The notes under the pieces: generated by a model
The model's input: only the letters and a program-made list of their open reading frames with translations
What the model was told of the DNA's origin: nothing
The model's database searches: none
Part shown: piece after piece, positions 35,651 through 46,685 of the stretch
Numbering within the stretch: position 1 is the stretch's first letter
How the letters are laid out: the number at the start of each line of letters is the position of its first letter
Made by a program: the position numbers and the translations under genes
Assembly: GCA_005406025.1 (NCBI GenBank)
Contig: BGZK01001384.1
Coordinates: forward strand, 62,001-126,000
Length of the DNA: 64,000 bases
From: Eumeta japonica
Lineage: Eukaryota > Arthropoda > Insecta > Lepidoptera > Psychidae
Direction: 5' to 3'

Positions 35651-36602
35651 TAGACGCTTGCCTGCAACATGCATTAACATGCAGCATGCAACCCACCGAT
35701 GACCCTCGAATCTGCCTCTCCACTACGAATCTCTATCCAAATGATTGAATATTGATTCCAGAGGATTGACAGATATCGAACACCTAAGCAAGTGTTATTT
35801 ATTTTTCTAATTATCTAATTCCGCTAACTGTTAAATTGTTAATTCTACGTACGTTTCATGCCAACAAGGCACATCCTCAGGAAATAGCAGACAGTCACAT
35901 CCACCAGGGTGCAAGGAGCGTTAAAACAACTAATACAACCTCGTTAGGCAGGCCGCTGTCATACAATGGTCAAAGAGTGATGAATACATTCTTAAGGCAG
36001 CCACAGATCACCACCGATAGACATTGTTGTCAAATGTCACAGACTAACCATCACCAACATTACCCAAATAGTTACAGGCAAGCGTCCAATAATGGCGATT
36101 TATAAACGTCAATTTGGTCGTTGTGCATATTATTATTACCTTTATGTTTTAAAATTTCGAAGGATTCCAAAACATTTAAACGTAAACCCTTCTCACACAT
36201 ATGCAAGACATCGAATTTGTGATCATTACTAAGCTTATGACCGGTTTCTAATAGATGTTTAGCAAAATGGGATCTGTCTGATTTATTATTTCTAAAGGCT
36301 GAAATATGTTCTTTGTATCTTTTTTCAAAGCAACGTCCGGTTTCTGTTATTATCTGTAACGTCTGCTATTTCCTGAGGATGTGCCTTGTTGGCATGAAAC
36401 GTACGTAGAATTAACAATTTAACAGTTAGCGGAATTAGATAATTAGAAAAATAAATAACACTTGCTTAGGTGTTCGATATCTGTCAATCCTCTGGAATCA
36501 ATATTCAATCATTTGGATAGAGATTCGTAGTGGAGAGGCAGATTCGAGGGTCAGTGGTGGGTTGCATGCTGCATGTTAATGCATGTTGCAGGCAAGCGTC
36601 TA
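35651..36602 (-). mobile_element. Penelope-like retroelement fragment between 242-bp inverted arms
   Basis: Arms 35651-35892 and 36361-36602 are reverse complements over 242 bp, with only about two mismatches (at the CACCGATGACC position) and no net indel. The 468-bp loop encodes, on the minus strand, the C-terminal part of a GIY-YIG endonuclease like that of Penelope-like elements, followed by a 3' UTR that runs into the left arm. Terminal repeats present in inverted as well as direct form are a known peculiarity of this retroelement class. Flanks share AATTGATATTACACTTTG (about 35558 and 36764) in direct orientation. Confidence 0.6.
36072..36365 (-). pseudogene. Penelope-like GIY-YIG endonuclease C-terminus (97 codons)
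   Basis: The frame opens just after an in-frame TAG (36366-36368) and ends at TAA 36072. It reads QTLQIITETGRCFEKRYKEH, then ISAFRNNKSDRSHFAKHLLE, then TGHKLSNDHKFDVLHMCEKG and LRLNVLESFEILKHK. The order TGR(S/C)F..R..EH, ..S.FA.HLL.TGH, ..LE..EI is the core of the GIY-YIG domain at the C-terminus of Penelope-like reverse transcriptases, including the presumed catalytic Glu of LNVLES. The GIY/YIG strands and the whole reverse transcriptase are missing, so it is a 5'-truncated remnant. Confidence 0.6.
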
Positions 36603-36930
36603 CTATGGATTTCCGCGAATTAACACCTCACACAATACAATATGCTCCAATATAATTGAGGTTAACTATTTGTATATATTATTTGTTGTTATAAATTGTC
36701 ATATTATTACTCAATATAATTTGTACTTAATATTTTTAAATAAGGAATTTTCAATAAAAAATAGAATTGATATTACACTTTGCATAAAAAAATAAATATT
36801 AATTTATTTAATGCTTCAAATTTAAATTAAACTTTATCAACCATATTTACTATTTCACTCCAGTTCCTTTATTATTTTATTGGAATTAGTTATTTGCATG
36901 AAGTTTTTTTTTTCATTACGCCAAAGAAGT

Positions 36931-36999
36931 ATAACTTCTCACGCGCATACATAAGTACACGCACCTTTTATATATATATCAAAGGTGCGTGTACTTATG
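36931..36999. repeat. Hairpin formed by two facing copies of the GTGTACTTAT repeat end
   Basis: CATAAGTACACGCACCTTT (36950-36968) and its exact complement (36981-36999) are separated by a 12-nt TA-rich loop. The left side continues outward as CGCCAAAGAAGTATAACTTC (36930-36949 area), the dispersed repeat shared with 49583-49638. Confidence 0.85.
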
Positions 37000-37154
37000 G
37001 ATGCGAGTATATATATATTGCTTTTATGTATTGAAATGTGCACCACATATTTTTAATAGAAAATTAATTTGAATAATATTCTCAATTTAGTAAATACTTG
37101 ACTATAAACAGTATTTTTATGAATTTAATAAATTTTGTTCGTATTTTTCCTGCA

Positions 37155-37182
37155 ATATAAAGACGCATCTGCGTCTTTATAT
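37155..37182. repeat. 13-bp perfect inverted repeat, 2-nt spacer
   Basis: ATATAAAGACGCA, TC, TGCGTCTTTATAT. Confidence 0.9.
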
Positions 37183-37659
37183 CACATGATATAGACATAT
37201 CAATATATTCGTATAACGTATCACTAGTGTGGGGTGGCTTCTTACCAACACCAGACCTTTTGATCTAACCATAATGAAGTCACTTAAAATGGTCTCCCAA
37301 ACATATAATTCAAAAATTAACATCATCTTTATGAGACACTCCGTCAATTAGTGAAAGCTGGAATATAAGCGATTTAGTCGCTTTTGCGAAAATCGTACAC
37401 AAACAGACAGATTCTATATAGATTTTAGTTTTGTAATATGTGTAAAAATAATAATATTAAATACATGACACCGTGAGATACTTCTCTTCTTGTAGTTCTT
37501 ATACTCGAAAAGTGCGAAATACCTATATTATAATGCACTTATATACGTATAGGAATAGATTATGTTAATTTTCCAGATATTTTTAGTTTACACAATTCAC
37601 TTATGCACAATACACATGTATGGAACATAAAAATATTGGCTTGACCAATTTTAAGGGTA

Positions 37660-37724
37660 TTGTTATTTTTACATAAAAATTATATAATTTTTTTTTTATA
37701 TAATTTTTATATAAAAATAACAAT
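37660..37724. repeat. AT-rich inverted repeat, about 29-bp arms
   Basis: TTGTTATTTTTACATAAAAA on the left faces a right arm ending TTATATAAAAATAACAA. One mismatch (C/T) occurs across the arms, with a T-rich centre. Confidence 0.8.
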
Positions 37725-38817
37725 TTGTGATAGACTTACAAGCGACACATAAGATCAAAAAGCAGGTAATAATTAAAATTATCTATCGAAATTGATATGG
37801 AATACAAATGACTATGTGAGCAACCGTCATTTGCAATTTATTTTCTGATAACTTACTAATTCCTTTATGCCCACCTATCGTAATCAGGATCGCGACGAAG
37901 AGTAATACTCTGTTCAAAGTAGGGCGAGGAAACTCGTTGATGGCCACTCGGAACTGGGTATTTTTAATTAATTATATTTTAATTTGGGGTTGTTAGGTTT
38001 CTTTCTAAAGTTAGTACTGCTGGGCAGCTAGAATAATTTTAAGTAATTATGGTTCTCGAACAAATATAGATTTTCGGCGCTGCGCAATTACTTTTATTGT
38101 ATTTTGTTTGAGTTACTTAATTATACACCCAATTTTTTAGATTCACTAATTGTATTAAAAAAATATTATTATTTTTCTAATAACATGACAAATTATAAAA
38201 ATCTACTGATTACGCTTAAGAAAAATCAAAAGCATTTTGTGATTTTACCAATCAAAAAAATATTTACAAAATACACATACATTCTTCAGCGCCAACCCTA
38301 GTTAGCTGTCATTCGGTCGAGCGCGCGCGAATCGTGCATTTGGCCGGATTTGGTGCCCTAGCTTGATCCTTTCATACTTCGATAGAACAAAACAGCGTAA
38401 GAGTATTAATAGCATAGGCAAAATTCAACCTTCCTGCATTACGTACAGCGTTGATTTTTGTGTCTAAGCATATGTTAAATTATTTCGTTTATCGCTCCAG
38501 ACCGATGCTTTTAATGTGTCGGTATTTAATGCGGCTGTCAGTTAATAAGCTCCAGGAGGGAATGTTTTAGAAAGTGCAACGCAAAATCGGCAAATTTTCA
38601 TAAAATCATCCAACAATTTGAAACATTTTCTTTTTCTAAGACATGCTTAATAAAATTGCTAGTTAAAACAAAAAAAAACTCACGATTACGTGTTCACAGA
38701 AATTTTTAAATATGGGAAATATGTTACATTATATTATTGTACAGTTTTGTTTCCAATATTTACTTGCATTTTTATTGCATCACACCTTACATCATACACA
38801 TATCACATCATACCGAC

Positions 38818-38885
38818 CTTTCGATGCCGGTGAGCCTGGGATGACGGTATTTCTTGGAGAACAGCAGTCCGCCGCCCCACGCCGC
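38818..38885 (-). CDS. Gad1: Gad1 exon with AAWGGGLLFSKKYRHP
   Basis: 68 bp, 22 codons plus two bases. It encodes AAWGGGLLFSKKYRHPRLTG, then IE and the first two bases of an Arg codon. The acceptor is TTTTTTTGTCGGCAG. The donor is AG|GTCGGT, the weakest donor in the gene, but frame and homology (GIERADSVTWNPHK across the junction) require it. The intron after it is 9.4 kb and is rich in transposon remnants. Confidence 0.94.
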
Positions 38886-39063
38886 CTGCCGACAAAAAAA
38901 GGCTTTTAGTCTATTCTGTGAGTCTATTATTTGTGTACGAAAGCAGACTAGAGTTACGAGTGGATTGGAATTCGAAACTTGTTTGTTGTACTGAAGTATA
39001 ATCGACGGTTAAGCATATTTTTAAATTGGCAACACAAAATTACTGTATATTGTTCTCTCGGTG

Positions 39064-39119
<56 letters not shown>

Positions 39120-40262
39120 TCTCGTTATCTTTTCTCGTGTTGAAAAACTGTCTCCTCGTCGATTTCTTACCAGCTGCCGGGAATGACGCGAAGCAGGTAT
39201 CACCTTCGCTGAGTAACCCTAAATTCTTTCTAGAGCTGATGATGAATTCCACGTTTCATACAATTCACTTTATGCGCTACATTGATCAAGTTTTATTCGA
39301 TTAAAAGATCAACAGCTTTACACATAAATGTTTTTGTTATCGTACGTTATAACATCCGGCGACATGTGCATATTTCATTTTCATTACTTCTATGTATTGT
39401 AGTTGTAACAGGTTCGAATCATCCCCCTGCTGAGACATGACCTTCAACAATTTTTTTTTTCAGAATGAAGTCAATGGACTTTAAGACTTTTTATCTTCGT
39501 CCTGTGCAGATTAAGAGAGCTAACAGCGACAGTTGCCAACGAGTAAGGGAGTGGATTGATAAAGTTAGCGATCATAAATTTGAAAAAATGGGTCACATAG
39601 TATGGGCACGTTCCCTAACTTTATATATTGAATAAGATTGAATACGTCACGTATTAATAGTACAACACAAGAATTGATAATTGTCACGCGAAGATATTAT
39701 AAACATATACGTCAACAATTTGATTGATTATTTGCTCAAAGTGGTACCATAAATATTGTAACTGTGGTAGTGTGCATCGCGCGCAGTCATGTCAATATTA
39801 GGTTAGGCATTTGGTACTAATATTTTAAAACTGAAGTCCCAGAAATTGCTCGATTTTAAAATGTCGAGATTAGAGCACTACCTCAAACGCTTCGCGTTAT
39901 TAGGCGCGTAATAGCTTCGTATCATCAACGTGTGTTTTGATGGTAACGTCTTAAATGACACAAATTGAACGCTTAATTTAACTATACATCAGAAGATGAT
40001 GCGTGTTTAATGCGATAACGGAAATAAAACAACGGTAGTCTATGGTCCGAAATCGACAAACGCTCTTTTGGAAATTAGAACCCGTCGACCATTGGGGGTC
40101 GCTGTGTCTTTTGTATTTACTCATGTAGTATAAGGCGTGTCCAAACGATAACCCACAGACGGACAGTGCAAAAAAATTTAACACTTGGAAATGTTAAATT
40201 TTTATTTAAGAAGTATATTTAAGAAGTATGGAACCGTCGAAGAAGCGTCTCCATTGACTTAC
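38886..40262 (-). other. Gad1: Gad1 1.4-kb intron
   Basis: It contains the (CA)n microsatellite at 39066-39114 and otherwise no recognised element. Confidence 0.85.
39066..39114. repeat. (AC)n microsatellite, about 24 units
   Basis: An uninterrupted AC dinucleotide run. Translated frames across it (poly Cys-Val) are artefacts. Confidence 0.98.
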
Positions 40263-40373
40263 ATCGACGTGCATCCACATGTCGTACTTCTGGCAGATGT
40301 CGGCTATCTCCGGCAGCGGGTCGAAGGCGCCCAACACGGTCGTCCCGGATGTGGCGTTGACGAAGAACGGAAC
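40263..40373 (-). CDS. Gad1: Gad1 exon with [14 protein letters not shown] and HVD
   Basis: 111 bp, 37 codons, phase 0. It begins [19 protein letters not shown] and ends [14 protein letters not shown]. The Asp of HVD contacts the pyridine nitrogen of PLP and sits exactly at the exon boundary. The next exon continues AAWGGG. The acceptor is TTAACTTCCAG and the donor is GAT|GTAAGT. Confidence 0.96.
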
Positions 40374-40733
40374 CTGGAAGTTAACCCTGATCTCCCAACT
40401 TGACCACTACTAAAACATTTAATGGCCAGCTATTTAGAAAAGGTTTACCAGAAAACAGAGTACTCCAAAGAAGATTTACACATTATCGTCTCTGTTTAAC
40501 AAAATCATTAGAACTTTCCGAAATGAATAGGTAAATGTCAACGAATATAACCTTACCATTGTATGTTAAAAATTATACACGTCGCTATACATGAATAAAC
40601 GCGAAGTGACTTGCTAGTTTCGTTTCTACGTATTTGCAGATTTATCCCATTTCTTTTTTGAGATGAGATCTCAAAAATCAAATAAAAATAAAATGAACAT
40701 AAAAAATTTAATCCCGTTCGCTTTACTACTCAC
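40374..40733 (-). other. Gad1: Gad1 360-bp intron
   Basis: Short GT-AG intron with nothing distinctive. Confidence 0.9.
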
Positions 40734-40874
40734 ATGACCCCTATCTTTGTGGTAGCGGACTAATCGCTCGAGCTGCGACGGCAACATGCGCCCGCGCTCG
40801 TCCGACGGCACCATCACGCAGTAGTCCGTGCCGAGGCCGCACACGGAGGCGCAGGATTTCACCGAATAATGGCA
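40734..40874 (-). CDS. Gad1: Gad1 exon with the cofactor-stacking histidine
   Basis: 141 bp, 47 codons, phase 0 at both ends. It reads CHYSVKSCASVCGLGTDYCV, then MVPSDERGRMLPSQLERLVR, then YHKDRGH. The His of CHYS stacks on the PLP ring in this enzyme family. The acceptor is TTATTTATCATAG, which is short of pyrimidines next to the AG. The donor is CAT|GTGAGT. Confidence 0.95.
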
Positions 40875-41056
40875 CTATGATAAATAAAACTTTATTATTA
40901 TATATGTGTTATAAAGTATATTCACTTAATAAACAAAAATGACCTAAAAGGAAAGAAACAGTGGTAATTTCAAATTACCACTACTGTTTTTCTTGTTGGC
41001 GACCGCCAAATTGGCGGTTGTCTCATCGGCGAGGTGAACAACTCGTTTTCGCTCAC
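40875..41056 (-). other. Gad1: Gad1 182-bp intron with two inverted repeats
   Basis: The shortest intron of the gene. 40960-40982 is AGTGGTAATTT, C, AAATTACCACT (11-bp arms). 41002-41018 is ACCGCCAA, A, TTGGCGGT (8-bp arms). Both are near-perfect palindromes with a 1-nt centre and lie within 100 nt of the 5' splice site. Confidence 0.9.
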
Positions 41057-41175
41057 CTGATCAGAGGTGAACATGACAAGATGTCCAGGGATGCTGGTGA
41101 GACCCTTCTCCTTGTACTGCGGAAACTTGTGGTGTCTAGCAGCCAGGAACGCGTACAGGTTGGAGATTGAGCCAC
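41057..41175 (-). CDS. Gad1: Gad1 exon, GGSISNLYAF segment
   Basis: 119 bp encoding GSISNLYAFLAARHHKFPQY and then KEKGLTSIPGHLVMFTSDQ, preceded by the split Gly. SISN belongs to the PLP phosphate-binding region of group II decarboxylases. The acceptor is TAATTATCAG and the donor is CAG|GTGAGC (phase 0). The following intron is only 182 bp and contains two near-perfect inverted repeats. Confidence 0.96.
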
Positions 41176-41758
41176 CTGATAATTAATAGAACTTAATATT
41201 ATAAGTACATAATAATTCCCATTTTCTCTGCGTGTTTTATATTGTACATAATTTAAAAAATCATATACATCTTTATTCTGACAGTTTATGATATTCAGGA
41301 GCCTTTCTCAATATCTTATGGTTCAGTACCTATTCGATTTGTTTGAATAAAATTCTAATATAGTGTTAGACCTATTGCGTCTCTACGTTCTTAATAGTTT
41401 AGCACTAAATTCATGGTTAAGATGATACGTAATAAGAATACTACAGCTTTAACACTAACAAAAATAGAAATATATTAATTATCTAGATCCATAAGGTTGC
41501 ATTTTAGATGTACAATAACTGTAGTTTGTCTGGCAGTTGGAAAGTTTTACGAACTACTTGCAACCAGACAGATGCTCGCATTTCATCAAAAATAAAGTTG
41601 CGCAATGTCGTTTTGTCTTTTTTAATTGATAAAGCTCATTATACCGAATATTATAGAGCTGTATTATTCTTGCAAACGCTTGGATAGCTAACAAAAGCTC
41701 TCACAATTCCATAGTAGGTATTGACATGAATTATAGAAGATAAGAAGTATAAAATCAC
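41176..41758 (-). other. Gad1: Gad1 583-bp intron
   Basis: AT-rich GT-AG intron. No element recognised. Confidence 0.9.
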
Positions 41759-41956
41759 CTGGCGCCAGGATGGAGTCCCCACAGTTCCATCCGATGATCT
41801 CCCGCATTTTCTCCAATACCACGTTCTCCATGAGGATGAAGACCGGAGCGATCTCGTAGGTGAACATGTTGGTGTTAGCTGCGGCGGTCAGCCATTCGCC
41901 AGCCAAGGAGATGATGTCAAGACCGCAGGATAGCTGGTTAAAAAAGTGTGGGTGAC
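41759..41956 (-). CDS. Gad1: Gad1 exon, start of the PLP domain
   Basis: 198 bp. It opens with the last two bases of the Gly codon, giving [20 protein letters not shown], then the highly conserved [20 protein letters not shown] and [15 protein letters not shown]. The acceptor is TTATATACAG and the donor is CCAG|GTGATT (phase 1). One small oddity: the turn that reads GWSGGDS in fly Gad1 (from memory) is GWNCGDS here. The exon lies 21 kb downstream of the previous coding exon. Confidence 0.96.
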
Positions 41957-42259
41957 CTGTATATAAAAATATAACATTTAATAGGAATATCAACTACTAA
42001 AAAATACATTTACAATCGAAACGGCTTTAACGATTTCGATGATAGTTCGTACTTTGACAATGTTTTGCTTTTCAAGTTATCTATGTAGGTGTTTTTCCTT
42101 ATATGTTTGTCTAAATTTTGCATGATAGCGCTATCTCTTAGAAGTTTAAGATAATTGAATCGTAATTATGACACGTATGCGTTGTCCATTGAATAAAGAG
42201 TATAACTTTAATTTAAATTATTTTATGTTTGAAAGAATTTTCGTTAAACCTTCGGATAT

Positions 42260-42535
42260 ATCGAATTACGCGATAGTTCTCCTTTGTACACAAGATTGTC
42301 ATATTGCGGTTTATTCATGTCAGCAGACCGTGTTGTTACACCGGACGACCGTCATAAGGTTATTTTTCTATCCCTCTGGATTACCATTTTTTTTTTGGAT
42401 GAAAGATATATCTCCTTTTCTGTACCCCTGACAACGCGTATGCAAAATTTCATGATAATCGGTTGAATAGTTAAGACTTAAAAGCATAATACATCCACAA
42501 ACAAACTCACTTTCAAACTTATATGAGTTAGGACG
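42260..42535 (+). repeat. Lepidopteran-type repeat tail
   Basis: GCAAAATTTCATGATAATCG then GTTGAATAGTTAAGACTTAA then AAACAAACTCACTTTC is the typical end of a common lepidopteran dispersed repeat. The start is unclear. Confidence 0.45.
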
Positions 42536-43599
42536 TCACTAAACACTTATTGTTAGTAATGGATTTAAACAATTTCACTTGAAGGTAGACCATATCCTCG
42601 AGATCAACTCGCGAAACGGTTGCCGCGAGAAGCTAAGCTCAGTTGTCTGAATACTACTCCGTGATGTCCCTAATTGAAATATTTTGCGTGCCATAAAAGA
42701 GTGTGATGCAACCTTTGATTTTATGACTGTTCATTTGACTTTGTCGTTTCGAATTTTAAGGTATATTGTTGTTGTGAACTGCATGAACAAAATAAATAAA
42801 AAATGTTGGAATATTCCCATGTTAATAAATAATGGAATATTATTCTACTAATTTACATGAAAATTGCAAGGAATTTGTTTATAACTTGAAAGAATTGATT
42901 GGTCGTACCAGTAAAAACCTTTAATTATTTTAACTGAATAATGACAATTCATTAGGTCTTCTTGTTATGTACTATTTCATGCAGAACCTTTTATTATTAA
43001 TTAATGGTAATTTCGTTTTACTGCATAGCTTTAAAGCTGTTCAAATCAGCATGTTTAAAAATAACCATAAACAGGATTCTTCAGCGTGAAACACGCAGCC
43101 GAAAATATCTAAAATTTAGGCTACAATAATTAAAACTTCACGGACTCATTCTCAATAGAGGTAACCGACACCATATCCTATAGATAGATCAACAAAAATC
43201 AGTGAGCGATGTGCACCAATTATATACACCTAGCGTAAAGCCAACTATATGGTCGATTGTCGTTTATTTGGATTTAACGTGCTGGTTCGCAAGTCTATCT
43301 CTATTTAGTGGTCGCGTACGCAAGATCTATCTACTGTTTACTATCCATACCGAAATTGTGTGAAGTGTGAGTTTCGTCAGTTTGTCAACCCACATTAGGA
43401 ACTTACTCTGCAGTGTGTTTTTTTGTTTCAGACTGACAGACTACGATCTTGAGCCTTCCAATTAAGGTAACCTAATACATGGCGAGGACCGTAGCCAGCA
43501 TCGTCATATAATGTCCGAAACCGACAGCTTAACGAATTCTTTGCGGCAAGAAGTGAATAATTTAATTCGACTTACATTAAAAAAACCTCAATAGTACTC

Positions 43600-43675
43600 A
43601 CGCACCTGGGCTCGAACCCATAACCCATCGACATTTTTCCTACTAAAAACAAACTATCACCGACTAATCATGTCT
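43600..43675 (-). mobile_element. tRNA-derived SINE remnant
   Basis: The minus strand reads GTCGGTGATAGTTTG, then AAAAATGTCGATGGGTTAT and GGGTTCGAGCCCAGG, an excellent B box. The layout resembles 27677-27760. Confidence 0.5.
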
Positions 43676-44090
43676 GTTTAAATATAATCTCATTTTATCA
43701 ACCATTTAAAAGATACAGGATATGTCAAAGCTGCCATCAGCATAAAAAAATTAGAATTTACAGATCACTAAATCAAAAAATAATATTTTAAATAAGACAT
43801 ATAAATAACTCGTGTCTTGCATATTCAACAAAAACTAGCAAACAAACAAGAAACAGCACACAGCTACGCCCCGTGGCCGCCTTCGCCGTTCGGATGCGCC
43901 GTAATACCCTCATCATTCCGAGCCATTTCAACTTGTAATTGAATACACTCCCCCGCAATGCCGAATGCTACAATTCGGGCTGATTGTATTTGTGTGAACT
44001 GTGGCGACGAAAGAGCTAGAAAATGCGAGGCTAAAGAAATAAAGGCCATACGGCAGCCGAAATGGAAGTAGATTTCATTTTATTTTCATA

Positions 44091-46685
44091 TAGTCTGGTC
44101 GAGAAGTGAGTTTTCTGCGAAAAATAGTTAAAACAGTCTTAAAAATATGGGGTTTGGTGCATTGGATTCGGAATTCAATCCTGAAGAATGGGAATTTTGG
44201 AATTTATCCGCCAATAAAATTTCAATTGTTATAAACAAAAACGAAAAGTCAAAAGGTAGTGTCCGTTTTGCAGCTATAACTCAAAAATATTAAAGTTAGC
44301 TCAAATTTGAAAAAGTTCCTAAAAGAGGAGAAAATTTTAGTAAAATAACTCCCGACTCGGAGTTGTAGCTCTATTATTTATAATTTTAATTTTACGCTGA
44401 AAATTGGGTTCCGCACGCCGTTTCAGCGCTGTCGCGCCGCCAAAACGAAGCGTGCATTATAAAATAATTTTTTCAATATTCAATATTAATTTAAAATTTG
44501 GAAAAATTATAGTGTCTTCTAGAAACTTGAAAGAATACGATCCCGTTGGAAAAAAATGTTTAACTCTATTTTTCTTAAAGTTATCTAATAGTTAATTAAG
44601 TAATTTTTCATGGACTTTAGTTTTTATTAAATCTCATATAAAAGTTTAAATAATGCACCTATAATTTTTTTTCTTTTTGGGAGCTCTTCTTATATACATA
44701 ATAAACAAGACTCCGTTATAAAAATTTATAAAAGTTTTTTTATTTGTTTATTATGATTTTTTTAAGTAAACAAAAAATGAAAAATCCGGGTAAAGTTATT
44801 AAAAAATTTGATTGTAGTTGCTTCTGTATTTATATATCGTGTTTAATAGTTTTGCTAAAAAATTTTTTGCGCCATTTGTTTATAAATTTTTTATAAACAA
44901 ATAGACAAGTTTAATATTTATCGAAAATTTTTTTTGGCCATTTTATTGTCTTCGTAAAATGATGATTTTTAAAAAAAAAATTTTTCTCAAAAACAATTTT
45001 TAATTGTTTATAATCGTTTTTCATTTATCAATCCTTTAAATTATTTATTAAGAATTTTTTTTTAATTCATCATTTTCTATTCTTAATATAATTATAAAAA
45101 AAATTATTTCAATTTTCATTGTTTATCAAATAAACAATTTGTTATAAACAAATTCTGATTTTCCTTATATTTTTTGCCGTAACTTTAATAAATTATAAAT
45201 ACAGTCATGTGCATCAAAGTGGTCAAAATTTTTCTCTATTTGTTTTGCATTTTAAATAATTTTTCAAATCAAACTCGAAACCGTCCTCTGTTTTGTCAAC
45301 TTTTAAATTGTTATAACTTCTAAACTATTGGTGATACGGTCTTTGACATTCAAGTCGATCTTTTAGACAATTTATTGATCAGAGGAGATAAATTTTGATT
45401 CCTCTGATCAATAAATTGTCTAAAAGATCGACTTGAATGTCAAAGACCGTATCACCAATAGTTTAGAAGTTATAACAATTTAAAAGTTGACAAAACAGAG
45501 GACGGTTTCGAGTTTGATTTGAAAAATTATTTAAAATGCAAAACAAATAGAGAAAAATTTTTTGACCACTTTGATGCACATGACTGTATTTATAATTTAT
45601 TAAAGTTACGGCAAAAAATATAAGGAAAATCAGAATTTGTTTATAACAAATTGTTTATTTGATAAACAATGAAAATTGAAATAAAATTTTTTTTATAATT
45701 ATATTAAGAATAGAAAATGATGAATTTAAAAAAAATTTCTTAATAAATAATTTAAAGGATTGATAAATGAAAAACGATTATAAACAATTAAAATTGTTTT
45801 AAGAAAAAATTTTTTAAAATCATCATTTTACGAAGACAATAAAATGGCCAAAAAATTTTCGATAAATATTAAACTTGTCTATTTGTTTATAAAAATTTAT
45901 AAACAAATGGCGCAAAAATTTTAGCAAAACTATTAAACACGATATATAAATACAGAAGCAACTACAATCAAATTTTTAATAACTTTACCCGATTTTTCAT
46001 TTTTGTTTACTTAAAAATCATAATAAACAAATAAAAAACTTTTATAAATTTTATAACGGAGTCTTGTTTATTATGTATATAAGAAGAGCTCCAAAAAGAA
46101 AAAAATTATAGGTGCATTATTTAAACTTTTATATGAGATTTAATAAAACTAAAGTCCATGAAAAATTACTTAATTAACTATTAGATAACTTTAAGAAAAA
46201 TAGAGTTAAACATTTTTTCCAACGGGATCGTATTCTTTCAAGTTTCTAGAAGACACTATAATTTTTCCAAATTTTTAAATTAATATTGAATATTGAAAAA
46301 AAATTATTTTATAATGCACGCTTCGTTTGGCGGCGCGACAGCGCTGAAACGGCCGTGCGGAACCCAATTTTCAGCGTAAAATTAAAATTATAAATAATAG
46401 AGCTACAACTCCGGGAGTCGGGAGTTATTTTACTAAAATTTTCTCCTCTTTAGGAACTTTTTCAAATTTGAGCTAACTTTAATATTTTTTGAGTTATAGC
46501 TGCAAAACGGACACTACCTTTTTGACTTTTCGTTTTTTGTTTATAACAATTGGAATTTTTATTGGCGGATAATTTCCAAAATTCCCATTCTTCAGGATTG
46601 AATTCCGAATCCAATGCACCAAACCCCATATTTTTAAGACTGTTTTAACTATTTTTCGCAGAAAACTCACTTCTCGACCAGACTA
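44091..46685. mobile_element. 2.6-kb foldback element: two ~1.29-kb inverted arms around a 13-nt loop
   Basis: The left arm runs 44091-45386 and the right arm 45400-46685. The loop is GATAAATTTTGAT. The outer ends are TAGTCTGGTCGAGAAGTGAG and its complement; if TA is the target duplication the true termini are GTCTGGTCGAGAAG. Arms agree over their whole length, with scattered mismatches and a net length difference of about 10 bp. There is no open frame of note, so it is a non-autonomous foldback transposon of unknown superfamily. It sits in the large Gad1 intron, so the primary transcript would contain a very long duplex. Confidence 0.9.

Larger units (their letters stand above)
29435..38817 (-). 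other. Gad1: Gad1 9.4-kb intron
   Basis: It contains two SINE-like remnants, a 740-bp lepidopteran repeat, a pogo-like deletion derivative, a LINE tail, a Penelope-like fragment between inverted arms, several hairpin repeats and three exon-like minus-strand frames (32275-32501, 33593-33728, 34908-35096). The rest is AT-rich. Confidence 0.85.

Noticed and set aside
35836..36105. 89-codon plus-strand frame inside the Penelope-like unit
   Set aside because: It is antisense to the recognised endonuclease frame and spans the 3' UTR and arm. No domain.
39021..39252. Minus-strand frames with poly Cys-Val
   Set aside because: They are translations of the (AC)n microsatellite.
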